A stretch of DNA of 64,000 nt from Myxococcota bacterium. GTDB taxonomy: Bacteria; Myxococcota; XYA12-FULL-58-9; JALHOP01. Below, in pieces: positions 34,720-42,422 of this stretch. The notes under the pieces are model-generated. The model saw only the letters and a list, made by a program, of their open reading frames with translations. It searched no databases and was not told the DNA's origin. Position 1 is the first letter of the stretch. Each line of letters begins with the position of its first letter. Both the position numbers and the translations under genes were made by a program. Location of the stretch: contig JALHOP010000001.1 in the NCBI GenBank assembly GCA_022842935.1, positions 558,001-622,000 of the forward strand, read 5' to 3'.

Positions 34720-37638
34720 CTAGCCGCCCTGGACCAACTGCGCAAGCCGCTCGTAGACCGCGCTTAGCTTGCTGGGATCGGTCCCGCCCGCTTGGGCGAG
34801 CTCTGGCTTACCCCCACCGCGGCCGCCGACCAACGGCGCCAGCTCGGCAACGAGCTTACCGGCCTGGAAGCGGCTCGTCAGGTCCTTGGTGACCGCGATG
34901 AGCAGCGCTGCCTTGCCGTCCGCCTCGGCGCCGAGGCAAACGATGCCGCTCGGCACCTTGCTGCGCAGGTCATCTGCCAGATCGCGCAACCCCTTGGCGT
35001 CGACGTTTCCAACACTGGTCGCGAGTACGCGGACCCCGCCGATGTCGCGAGCGAGCGCGAGTAGGTCACCACTCTGTGACTTGAGCTGCGTTCGCTTGAG
35101 CTCGGCAAGGCGCTTGTCGTTTTCGCGGCCCGCCTGCGACACGTCGCTGAAGGCACGTGCGATGCCGCCCTTGTCGACGGCCGCGACGTTCTTGAGTACC
35201 GCGTCTGTGTCGTTGTTGCGCGCGTTCGCGAGCTGTACGAGCGCTCGCCACAGGTCGCGCAGACCGCGTGCTTCCTCGAGGCCGTATCCCTTGGGAAGGG
35301 TAGGGGCGCGAACCGCGATGGTGTCGACGCGCACCGGGGTGCCTCCGGCCTGCTCGACCTCTCGCGCTAGCTCGGCTGCAGTGCGAACCGCCTTGGCGAT
35401 GGCGAGCAGAATCGGCTCGTCGTCGTCTGCTTTGGCGGGCACTCGTCCCGCCAGCAAATCGGCGGCGGCCGCGAGACGGCGGTAGGTTTTCGCGGTTGTC
35501 TCGAGAGCGGTCGTGCCACTGACGGCTTCGATACGGCGCACACCGCTAGCTACTGCTTCTTCTCCGGTGACCAGGACCATGCCGAGCTCGCCAGTGCGCG
35601 AAGCGTGCGTACCGCCGCAGAACTCGACCGACTTGCCCATGGTGACAACGCGCACCACGTCACCGTATTTCTCACCGAAGAGCATCATCGCCCCGCGCGT
35701 CGCCGCCTCTTCGAACGGGAGGACCTCGGTGACTACGGAGTAGTCAGCTTTGACGCGGGCGTTTGCATCGTCTTCTACGGTGCGTAGCTGGGCGGCCGTC
35801 GGCGCTTCGAAGTGCGAGTAGTCGAAGCGCAAGTGCGTGTCGTCGACCAACGAACCGGCCTGCTTGACGTGGTCGCCCAAAACGTCGCGGAGGGCGCCGT
35901 GCAGCAAGTGCGTCGCCGAGTGATGGACCCGGATCTCCTTACGTCGACCGCCATCGTAGCCGGCGTAGACGGTATCTCCGACCGACAGCTTGCCGCCTTG
36001 CATACGCGCACGCGATACGTGCAGACCATCGGCCGGCTTCTGTGTGTCGTGCACCTCGGCGCGCGCACCCCCGGCGCCCTCGATGCGTCCGCTATCACCG
36101 ACCTGACCACCAGACTCACCGTAAAATGGCGTCGGGGAGATGACGATCTCGAACTCGCCCTCGGAGACGCTCTCGACCGAGACGCCGTTCTGAACGAGTG
36201 CCTTCACGACCGTCTGCGTCCGCGGATTCTCTTCGACGACGTAGCCGACGAACTCCGACGGGCCGAGCTTCTGGCGCAGATCCTTGTAGATACCGGCGAC
36301 ACCGGCAACGCCGAGATCGCCCGCGCGTGAACGCTCTTGCTGGGCACTCATCGCCTGCTCGAAGCCGGCGACGTCGACGCTCATGCCACGCTCGGCGGCG
36401 ATTACTTCGGTGAGGTCACGCGGAAAGCCATACGTGTCGTAGAGCTTGAAGACCGCGTCGCCGGGCAAAACCTTCTTGCCGCCAGCCCGCGTCGTTTCCA
36501 TCGCATCCTCGAGCAGCTTCAAGCCCGTATCGAGCGTGCGACGGAAGCTACGCTCCTCGAGGTCAGCGACCTTGCCGATCAATGTGCGTGCGCTGATGAG
36601 CTCGGGGTAGGCCTCGCCCATCACCTCGACGACCTTGTCGCAAGCCTTCTCGAAGAAAACGTCGGCGAAGCCGAGGCGCTTACCGTGACGGATGGCGCGC
36701 CGCATGATGCGCCGCATGACGTAGCCGCGGCCCTCGTTCGAGGGCTGCACACCGTCGGCAACCAAGAAGGCGGTGGCACGCGCGTGGTCCGCGATGACGC
36801 GCATCGACACGTCGTCCTCGGAGTCGCTCTTGGTGTAAGCCTTGCCGACGCCCTGCGAGACGTTCTCGAGAATCGGCATGAACAGGTCGGTGTGGTAGTT
36901 CGAATCCACGCCTTGGAGCAGACGACAGAGACGCTCGAGTCCCATGCCGGTGTCGACCGAGGGCTTGGGTAACGGCGTCAGTACTCCGTTTTGGCGGTCG
37001 AACTGCATGAATACGTTGTTCCAGAACTCGATGATGCGACCGTTGTCGAAGTCTTCGGGCTTGACTGGACCCGAACCGGTGTCGAAATAGATCTCGGTAC
37101 ACGGTCCGCATGGTCCGCTATCGCCCATCGCCCAGAAGTTGTCTTCGCCCATCGCCACGATGCGCTCGTCGGGCAGGCCGGAGATCTTCTTCCATAGGCT
37201 GCGGGCCTCGTCGTCGGCGGGAACCCCCGGCGCGCCCTTGTAGATGGTCACCCAGATGCGCGAGCGGTCGAGCCCGAGCTCCTTGACCGACAGGTTCCAC
37301 GCAAGCTCGATAGCTTGCTCCTTGAAATAGTCGCCGAAGGAGAAGTTACCGAGCATCTCGAAGAAGGTGTGGTGGCGCGTGGTGCGACCGACCGCCTCGA
37401 GATCGTTGTGTTTGCCCGAGACGCGCATGCACTTCTGGGCGGTGGCGGCGCGCGTGTATGGACGCTTGTCCTGGCCGGTAAACACGTCCTTGAACTGGAC
37501 CATGCCAGCGTTGGTGAACATGAGCGTGGCGTCGCCTTGGGGGACGAGCGGCGACGACTTCACGACCTGGTGGCCGTGCTTGGCAAAATAGTCGAGGAAG
37601 CCGCGGCGCACCGCGGCGGCTTGTGACGAGGTAGGCAT
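34720..37638 (-). CDS. alaS: Alanine-tRNA ligase
   Basis: The protein has 972 residues from ATG 37638. Class II catalytic motifs are clear (HHTFFEMLGNFSFGDYFK; MFTNAGMVQFKDVF). The editing domain carries the zinc-binding HSATHLL and CGGTHASRTG. The C-terminal domain ends with GGRGGGKPELAQAGG. It charges tRNA-Ala and deacylates mischarged Ser and Gly. The start overlaps the stop of a 60-residue upstream gene as TGATG, so its translation is probably coupled to that gene. Confidence 0.98.
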   Translation of the reverse strand: MPTSSQAAAVRRGFLDYFAKHGHQVVKSSPLVPQGDATLMFTNAGMVQFKDVFTGQDKRPYTRAATAQKCMRVSGKHNDLEAVGRTTRHHTFFEMLGNFSFGDYFKEQAIELAWNLSVKELGLDRSRIWVTIYKGAPGVPADDEARSLWKKISGLPDERIVAMGEDNFWAMGDSGPCGPCTEIYFDTGSGPVKPEDFDNGRIIEFWNNVFMQFDRQNGVLTPLPKPSVDTGMGLERLCRLLQGVDSNYHTDLFMPILENVSQGVGKAYTKSDSEDDVSMRVIADHARATAFLVADGVQPSNEGRGYVMRRIMRRAIRHGKRLGFADVFFEKACDKVVEVMGEAYPELISARTLIGKVADLEERSFRRTLDTGLKLLEDAMETTRAGGKKVLPGDAVFKLYDTYGFPRDLTEVIAAERGMSVDVAGFEQAMSAQQERSRAGDLGVAGVAGIYKDLRQKLGPSEFVGYVVEENPRTQTVVKALVQNGVSVESVSEGEFEIVISPTPFYGESGGQVGDSGRIEGAGGARAEVHDTQKPADGLHVSRARMQGGKLSVGDTVYAGYDGGRRKEIRVHHSATHLLHGALRDVLGDHVKQAGSLVDDTHLRFDYSHFEAPTAAQLRTVEDDANARVKADYSVVTEVLPFEEAATRGAMMLFGEKYGDVVRVVTMGKSVEFCGGTHASRTGELGMVLVTGEEAVASGVRRIEAVSGTTALETTAKTYRRLAAAADLLAGRVPAKADDDEPILLAIAKAVRTAAELAREVEQAGGTPVRVDTIAVRAPTLPKGYGLEEARGLRDLWRALVQLANARNNDTDAVLKNVAAVDKGGIARAFSDVSQAGRENDKRLAELKRTQLKSQSGDLLALARDIGGVRVLATSVGNVDAKGLRDLADDLRSKVPSGIVCLGAEADGKAALLIAVTKDLTSRFQAGKLVAELAPLVGGRGGGKPELAQAGGTDPSKLSAVYERLAQLVQGG

Positions 37639-37820
37639 CACTTGTCGATCTTGTCCTTGGGGACGTTGTAGTAGTGCCCGTCTGCAGCGCGAACCAGGAT
37701 GCTGTTCGCCCACTCCTGGATGACCTTCACCTCGTCGCCCGGCTTGAACGTGGTCGTTTCGATATCAGCGTCCGTGGTGGTCTGAAACTTGAGGGTTAGG
37801 GCCTCTTTGATCTTCGCCAT
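37638..37820 (-). CDS. Small conserved-looking protein upstream of and overlapping alaS
   Basis: The product has 60 residues from ATG 37820, beginning MAKIKEALTLKFQTTTDAD. Its second half (GDEVKVIQEWANSILVRAADGHYYNVPKD) has the strand pattern and GDxVxV start of small SH3/KOW-like barrels. There is no signal or membrane helix. The last base of its stop is the first base of the alaS ATG, so ribosomes finishing it could restart on alaS. Function is unknown; nucleic-acid binding or autoregulation of alaS are possibilities. Confidence 0.72.
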   Translation of the reverse strand: MAKIKEALTLKFQTTTDADIETTTFKPGDEVKVIQEWANSILVRAADGHYYNVPKDKIDK

Positions 37821-37890
37821 GGGGTTGGCTACATGCCACGGCGTGTGGCCGACTCGCAACGCAGCAGGTCGCACGGTAGACTTCAACCGC

Positions 37891-38430
37891 ATGCGGCCCA
37901 AGCACCTGCTCCTCGTCGCCTACGTCTTGGCATTGAGCCGCCCGGCGCAGGCCACCGTGCTCTGGGATTTGTCGCTTGAGGAGCGTATCGCCCGCGCTGA
38001 CGCGGTGTTCGCGGGGACCGTCAAGGAGGTCAAGGCTGTCGAAGCACCGGATGGCATGATCTTCACTGAAGCCACTCTCGACGTCCAGCGCACGATCTAT
38101 GGCCCGCCCCAGTCGACGGTCACCGTCACACAGTTCGGCGGCACCATCGGCGAGCGCTCGGTGATTGTCGCCGGTACCGTTCCGATGGCCGTCGGTGAGT
38201 CGCTCATCGTCATTGTTCGTCGTGACCGGCTTGGGCGGCTGCAACTCGTGAGCATGGGGCTCGGTGCGTTCCGTGTAAGCGGTCGCGAGGCACGCCAGCA
38301 CATCGACGTGCCGTTGATGCGTCGAGACGGGCGTATGGTCGAGTCGCCCGTCGAGGCGCGTCTCGACATCGATCGTATCGAGGCGGTGGCCCGCGACGTT
38401 AGCCGGACGCTCGAGCGAGTCCCGCGGTGA
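37891..38430 (+). CDS. Exported protein paired with a matrixin-like protease
   Basis: ATG 37891 gives 179 residues with a signal peptide ending near RPAQA. The mature part is mostly beta (ADAVFAGTVKEVKAVEAPDGMIFTEATLDVQRTIYGPP; VTVTQFGGTIGERSVIVAGTVPMAVGESLIVIVRRD), resembling the small beta-barrel domains in secreted myxobacterial proteins. It overlaps the protease gene as GTGA, so the two are made together. A role as inhibitor, chaperone or partner of the protease is possible but unproven. I do not recognise a family name with certainty. Confidence 0.72.
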   Translation: MRPKHLLLVAYVLALSRPAQATVLWDLSLEERIARADAVFAGTVKEVKAVEAPDGMIFTEATLDVQRTIYGPPQSTVTVTQFGGTIGERSVIVAGTVPMAVGESLIVIVRRDRLGRLQLVSMGLGAFRVSGREARQHIDVPLMRRDGRMVESPVEARLDIDRIEAVARDVSRTLERVPR

Positions 38431-39830
38431 GCGGCGCCTGGCTTTTTCTCGCGCCCCTCTTGTGCGGCTTCACCGTCGACCGCAAACCTGGGTCGTCGCC
38501 GCCAGCGCCGATCGTGTGGCCCACCACCAACTTGAGCTTTCGGATCGACCGCGGCGGGGTCAGCACAGTGACCGACGACTCCGATCTCGCGGCGGTCTAC
38601 CAGGCCTTCGCGGCATGGAACGCGGTCAGCTGCTCTCCGTTCACCTTCAGCGATGCCGGCGCGACCAACGGCCCGCCGGGCTTCGACGATATCAACAGCA
38701 TCAACTTCATAGGCGACGAAGGCCAATGGAACTGGCCGGATGGCGCTTTAGGTTACGCCGCCCGCGAGCAAGTCGGCGGCGTATGGACTGAGGTCGATGT
38801 TCTCATCGATGATTTTACCTACGCGTGGTCAACAACCGGGGCGTTGCGGTCGCCGGATCTGCAGGGTGTCCTCACGCACGAGCTGGGGCACGCGCTCGGT
38901 CTTTATCACAGCGCGATACCAGCGGCGACGATGTACTATGTCGTGTCGCGCGGCCGCACCAACAACCGCACCCTGAGCGCCGATGATATTGCCGGTCTCT
39001 GTTACCTCTATCCGGCTGCTTCGGTTCCTTGCGAGACCAACGCTGACTGCCCTGCCTTCAGCCCGTTTTATGGAGCGAACGCCACCACTGTCTGTTCCGG
39101 CGGATCGTGCGTGGTTGGCCAGCGGCCCTACGGCGAAGACTGCTACGCTGATGCCCAGTGCCTTGGGGGGATGTGCCGACGCTTCAAGGGCGCGCCCTCG
39201 TACGACCCTGGTGTCTGCACGCAGGCGTGCCCCTGCCCGGGCGGCGATGTCTGCGCGAGCGGGATCTGTGCGCCGCGTTTCGCGGATTGCGCGGATAGCT
39301 GCGGCAGCACCGCACCGCCAGCGAATGACACGTGCGGTACCGACGTCGACGGCAACCACGTATGCCTCCAGGCGTGTGTTCAGCCTTCGAACTGCCAGCC
39401 CGACGAGATCTGTTTCGAGCCGGTGAGCGCTGACGACGCTGGCCTTTGCAGGCGCCCTGGTCCCGGCGCTATCGGGACGCCCTGCGCAAATCCAAGCGAC
39501 TGTGTGACCCTGCTTTGCGGTGTGGACCTCGACGGCGTCGCGCGCTGCGCGGACCCCGGTGACCCGCCGGAGCCACCCCCGGACACGGGCGGCCAACCCG
39601 ATGGCGGGGCGCCAGATGGCGGTGCCGCCGATGGCGGTGATGCGGCCGGCGCTGATGGTGGCGACTCGTTCGGTGCTGACCCAGCCACGGATGACGAATC
39701 TAGGGGCCCAATGGGGACGGTCGATGGCGGCTGCGCCGCGTCGACACCGAGCTTTGCCCTAGTGATGGGGGCGATTGTGGTCGCACTTTTCGTTGTCCGA
39801 AGAGCCCCAGTGGCCCGTAAGATCTGCTAG
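38427..39830 (+). CDS. Matrixin-like (M10-type) zinc metalloprotease with MYXO-CTERM-like tail
   Basis: The protein has 467 residues from GTG 38427. The zinc site HELGHALGLYH is at residues 151-161 (HExxHxxGxxH), followed by a Met-turn (ATMYY). A Cys-rich region (about residues 200-375) with repeated C-x-x-x-x-C spacings resembles Myxococcus Cys-rich modules. A Pro/Gly/Asp linker leads to a C-terminal GGCAASTPSF, a hydrophobic helix and VVRRAPVARK. The tail is nearly the same as that of the PA14 protein at 30587, implying a common sorting enzyme. The N-terminus MSGAWLFLAPLLCGF is a short signal peptide. It is probably surface-anchored and degrades extracellular protein. Confidence 0.86.
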   Translation: MSGAWLFLAPLLCGFTVDRKPGSSPPAPIVWPTTNLSFRIDRGGVSTVTDDSDLAAVYQAFAAWNAVSCSPFTFSDAGATNGPPGFDDINSINFIGDEGQWNWPDGALGYAAREQVGGVWTEVDVLIDDFTYAWSTTGALRSPDLQGVLTHELGHALGLYHSAIPAATMYYVVSRGRTNNRTLSADDIAGLCYLYPAASVPCETNADCPAFSPFYGANATTVCSGGSCVVGQRPYGEDCYADAQCLGGMCRRFKGAPSYDPGVCTQACPCPGGDVCASGICAPRFADCADSCGSTAPPANDTCGTDVDGNHVCLQACVQPSNCQPDEICFEPVSADDAGLCRRPGPGAIGTPCANPSDCVTLLCGVDLDGVARCADPGDPPEPPPDTGGQPDGGAPDGGAADGGDAAGADGGDSFGADPATDDESRGPMGTVDGGCAASTPSFALVMGAIVVALFVVRRAPVARKIC

Positions 39831-39850
39831 AGGCCGACCGAGTCGTCGCA

Positions 39851-40429
39851 ATGACCAAATCGAAGGGACCATCGTTCGTCGAGCGCGTCCGCGAGGACGC
39901 GAGTCGCTACCTGCAAGAGCTCCTCGTCGAGAACGAGCGGCTACGTGCCGACTTCGTCACGGTTCAAGAGGAGATCAGCGGTCTCGCGAATCTCTTCGTC
40001 GCCGTCTCGAGCATCACCGGTACGCGGGACCGCGCGAAGATCCTGTCTGCCATTGAAGAGGTCGTGGTCAACATCGTCGGCTCCGAGGAGGTCGCCATTT
40101 TCGCTCGCGAGGGGGGCGGCCTGCGTCTCATTTCGTCGGTCGGTGTTGCCACCGACGCGCTTGAGCGCCTCGACCTCGGTGGGGTGCTTGGACGCGTTGC
40201 CCAGTCGGGTGAGGCCTATATCCCTCTCGCGGATGGCACGCCCCGCGAGACCTGCGCCGGTCATCCCGTCAATGCTTGCGTGCCGCTGACGGTCGACGGC
40301 GATGTGATTGGTGTCATCGCCGTCTTCCGGTTGCTGCAGCAGAAGCCCAGGCTCACGGAGAGCGACGTCGAGCTCCTGCGGTTGCTTGGCACGCACGGTG
40401 GCAATTCGCTCGCCTGCGCAAAGCCATAA
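39851..40429 (+). CDS. GAF-domain protein
   Basis: The protein has 192 residues. A short coiled coil (SRYLQELLVENERLRADFVTVQEEIS) precedes a GAF domain (LFVAVSSITGTRDRAKILSAIEEVVVNIVGSEEVAIF ... GGVLGRVAQSGEAYIP ... ACVPLTVDGDVIGVIAVF). No output domain is present, so it is likely a partner of another signalling protein. A single Cys in the ligand region (ETCAGHPVNAC) might sense redox or a cofactor. It starts 20 bp after the metalloprotease stop. Confidence 0.85.
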   Translation: MTKSKGPSFVERVREDASRYLQELLVENERLRADFVTVQEEISGLANLFVAVSSITGTRDRAKILSAIEEVVVNIVGSEEVAIFAREGGGLRLISSVGVATDALERLDLGGVLGRVAQSGEAYIPLADGTPRETCAGHPVNACVPLTVDGDVIGVIAVFRLLQQKPRLTESDVELLRLLGTHGGNSLACAKP

Positions 40430-40446
40430 CGTGCGATCGCGATCGC

Positions 40447-40746
40447 CTAGGACGTCTTCTCGGCCTTGCGCTTCTTGTGCTCGATCTGGTCGAGGCGCTT
40501 GGCGATCGTTTTGAGCTTGGCGTCGAGCTCCGCCACGTCTCGCGTGGTGACGATTTGCAGAGAAGCCAGGATCCGGCCAACGACGTCTTCGACGCGGCGC
40601 TCGACCTCGTCACGCTTTTCGTGAATGAAGCTCGCCGCCGTCCGCACCAAGCTGGCTTCGGTGTCGAGTAACGCCTTCGCCTGCTTCTGGACCTGCTGCA
40701 ACCACTCTTCGGCACGCTCGCGCGCCACATTCGCTGTCAGAGCCAT
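40447..40746 (-). CDS. Phasin-like / PhaF-type coiled-coil protein
   Basis: ATG 40746 with a GGAGG box eight bases upstream gives 99 residues. The sequence is almost entirely amphipathic helix (RERAEEWLQQVQKQAKALLDTEASLVRTAASFIHEKRDEVERRVEDVVGRIL ... LDAKLKTIAKRLDQIEHKKRK), ending in a Lys-rich tail. This matches small poly(hydroxyalkanoate) granule-associated proteins. No PHA synthase is in the window, so the function is provisional. It is convergent with the GAF gene. Confidence 0.62.
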   Translation of the reverse strand: MALTANVARERAEEWLQQVQKQAKALLDTEASLVRTAASFIHEKRDEVERRVEDVVGRILASLQIVTTRDVAELDAKLKTIAKRLDQIEHKKRKAEKTS

Positions 40747-41224
40747 CGGATAGCCTCCACGTTCTTCGGTCGAGAGTTTCATCTAACGAACACCAATCTA
40801 ACGCGCTGCGTTAAAAAAAGGAAGAGGGGAGGTTGCATGTTTTGAAGAGCGTGATGACTATTCGAACCGACGGGGTGACTGAGTGGGTAAGTAGGTGCGT
40901 GTGGGTGTGGCTTTGCGCTTCCCACCGGTAGGTGGGGCGTATATGGAGGCGCCCGGTCGTGGCGAAGCAACTTTGGTCCTGGCGCTGCCGAGAACAAAGT
41001 CGTCACGGATACTGGGTGGGGTTTCGCCCATCCGGAGAAGAGCAGGCTGCCCAATAGCGTCCAACGCTAATGCCTGCGGGAAACGGTGCTCAAGAGAAGG
41101 TCCCAATGAGCTCCGTACGGCGCAACCGCTCCAGGCTGCGCAACGTAACCAAGGCTGTTCGATGTGATGCGCCCTCCTAGGTGTGTGCATAGGCGTAGCA
41201 CTCGAATCGTCCATAGGTGGTAGA
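40747..41224. other. 478-bp region without a supported gene, holding one inverted repeat
   Basis: No open frame here has a convincing start, codon pattern or recognisable product. A perfect dyad TAACGC-GCT-GCGTTA lies at 40799-40813, about 55 bp upstream of the phasin-like start, next to two copies of ATCTAACG and a run of seven A. It could be an operator for that gene. The stretch 40860-40960 is unusually G/T rich on the plus strand. I could not fit tRNA, tmRNA, 6S or RNase P RNA to it, but an unknown small RNA cannot be excluded. Confidence 0.5.
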
Positions 41225-42409
41225 ATGAAGAATGAAGTCACACATGCACCTGCATCGAAGAAGCGCTCGGCCAAGGCCGATCGCTCCGACGTTGCACGGA
41301 GCCTGCGCCGTCAAGGGCGTGATCTTCATTCGAATCCCTACGCCTCCTCTGCTTGGGGCAATAATGCAGCGCTGCGCGACACTGTCGTAGAAGCGCGTAA
41401 TCTCACGCACGACACCCTTCTCGACGTGCAACCCCTCATGCCGATGGCTGCCGAGGACGACGTCACGGCCCTCGACATACCCGCCGTCGCTCGCCCAGCC
41501 GCGCGGCCCTCCAAAGACAAAAAACGCATGTCGGCAAAGAAGTTACGGCCGGCTCCGGCGCTTGACCACACGCCCCGCCGCATCAAGGCGCACACGGTCG
41601 CGAACCCAGCCGTCACCGGGGTTGCCCGTGCCCGCTTCGCCAAAGCGCAGACAGTCACTGCGATGGCGAACACGCCCGCAGGGTCGCTCACGCAGCGCAT
41701 GATGTCGCCTCGGGCCCTTCGGCGGGTGGCGATGGCTGCGATCGCGATCGTCGCCGTGCTCCACCCGACGACGCGCGCCGTCGCCGAAAACGTCGTCAAC
41801 GGCCTCAGCGAGGCCACCCCGGGGGTTGCCCTCAGCGATCCGCGTGATCCGAAGGAGTTCGTTTCGGACCTCGCGATCGTCATGCCGCGGCCCACGATCG
41901 TTTTGACGCGCCAGGACGCGGTGGCTCAGGAGCTCCTAAAGTTCTCGCGTACCATGTCCACCCAAGACGTGCTCCGCACAGCTCAAGCGATTAGCGAAGA
42001 GGCCGAGCGCCTGGGTTACGACCCGTTGTTGCTCCTCGCTCTCATCCACATCGAGTCGTTCTACGATCATCTTGCGCTTTCGCCCGTCGGCGCTGAAGGG
42101 CTCATGCAGCTGATGCCACCAACCGCCGAGTGGATGGCTGGCCGCCTTCAGCTTCGCTGGGATGAAGGCCACACCTTCGACCCGGTGCTAAACGTGCGTC
42201 TCGGCAGCCAGTATCTGGCGTATCTGCACCGCGAGTTCGGTCGTATGGACTATGCGCTTACCGCCTACAATCGGGGCCCACACGCCACCCGGTATCTGGT
42301 GGACCGTTTCGGTCGCCTACCGCCCCCCATCTACGACTTCTATGCCGCCAAGGTGCTCGGCCACTACGAGAAGCTGAAGGCGATGTACGGCAAGTTGCCG
42401 ATGGGATGA
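41225..42409 (+). CDS. Membrane-anchored lytic transglycosylase (SLT family)
   Basis: ATG 41225 gives 394 residues. A basic, disordered N-terminal part of about 155 residues precedes one membrane helix (RRVAMAAIAIVAVLHPTT). The C-terminal SLT domain has catalytic E277 in IHIESFYDHLALSPVGAEGLMQLMPPTAEWM and the later NVRLGSQYLAYLHREFG and ALTAYNRGP motifs. It cleaves peptidoglycan in the periplasm, making anhydro-muropeptides. The long cytoplasmic tail is unusual for the family and offers a site for regulation. The Hsp90/transglutaminase gene starts 13 bp downstream on the same strand, so they probably share a transcript. Confidence 0.9.
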   Translation: MKNEVTHAPASKKRSAKADRSDVARSLRRQGRDLHSNPYASSAWGNNAALRDTVVEARNLTHDTLLDVQPLMPMAAEDDVTALDIPAVARPAARPSKDKKRMSAKKLRPAPALDHTPRRIKAHTVANPAVTGVARARFAKAQTVTAMANTPAGSLTQRMMSPRALRRVAMAAIAIVAVLHPTTRAVAENVVNGLSEATPGVALSDPRDPKEFVSDLAIVMPRPTIVLTRQDAVAQELLKFSRTMSTQDVLRTAQAISEEAERLGYDPLLLLALIHIESFYDHLALSPVGAEGLMQLMPPTAEWMAGRLQLRWDEGHTFDPVLNVRLGSQYLAYLHREFGRMDYALTAYNRGPHATRYLVDRFGRLPPPIYDFYAAKVLGHYEKLKAMYGKLPMG

Positions 42410-42422
42410 TATCCTTCGCTTT

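Noticed and set aside
40850-40870. GGTTCGAAT on the minus strand, resembling a tRNA T-loop
   Set aside because: The bases around it cannot form a T-stem and there is no acceptor, D or anticodon stem nearby.
40858-41274. 138-codon minus-strand open frame in the noncoding region before the transglycosylase
   Set aside because: No ribosome-binding site, no conserved-looking segment, and it runs into the opposite start of a supported gene.
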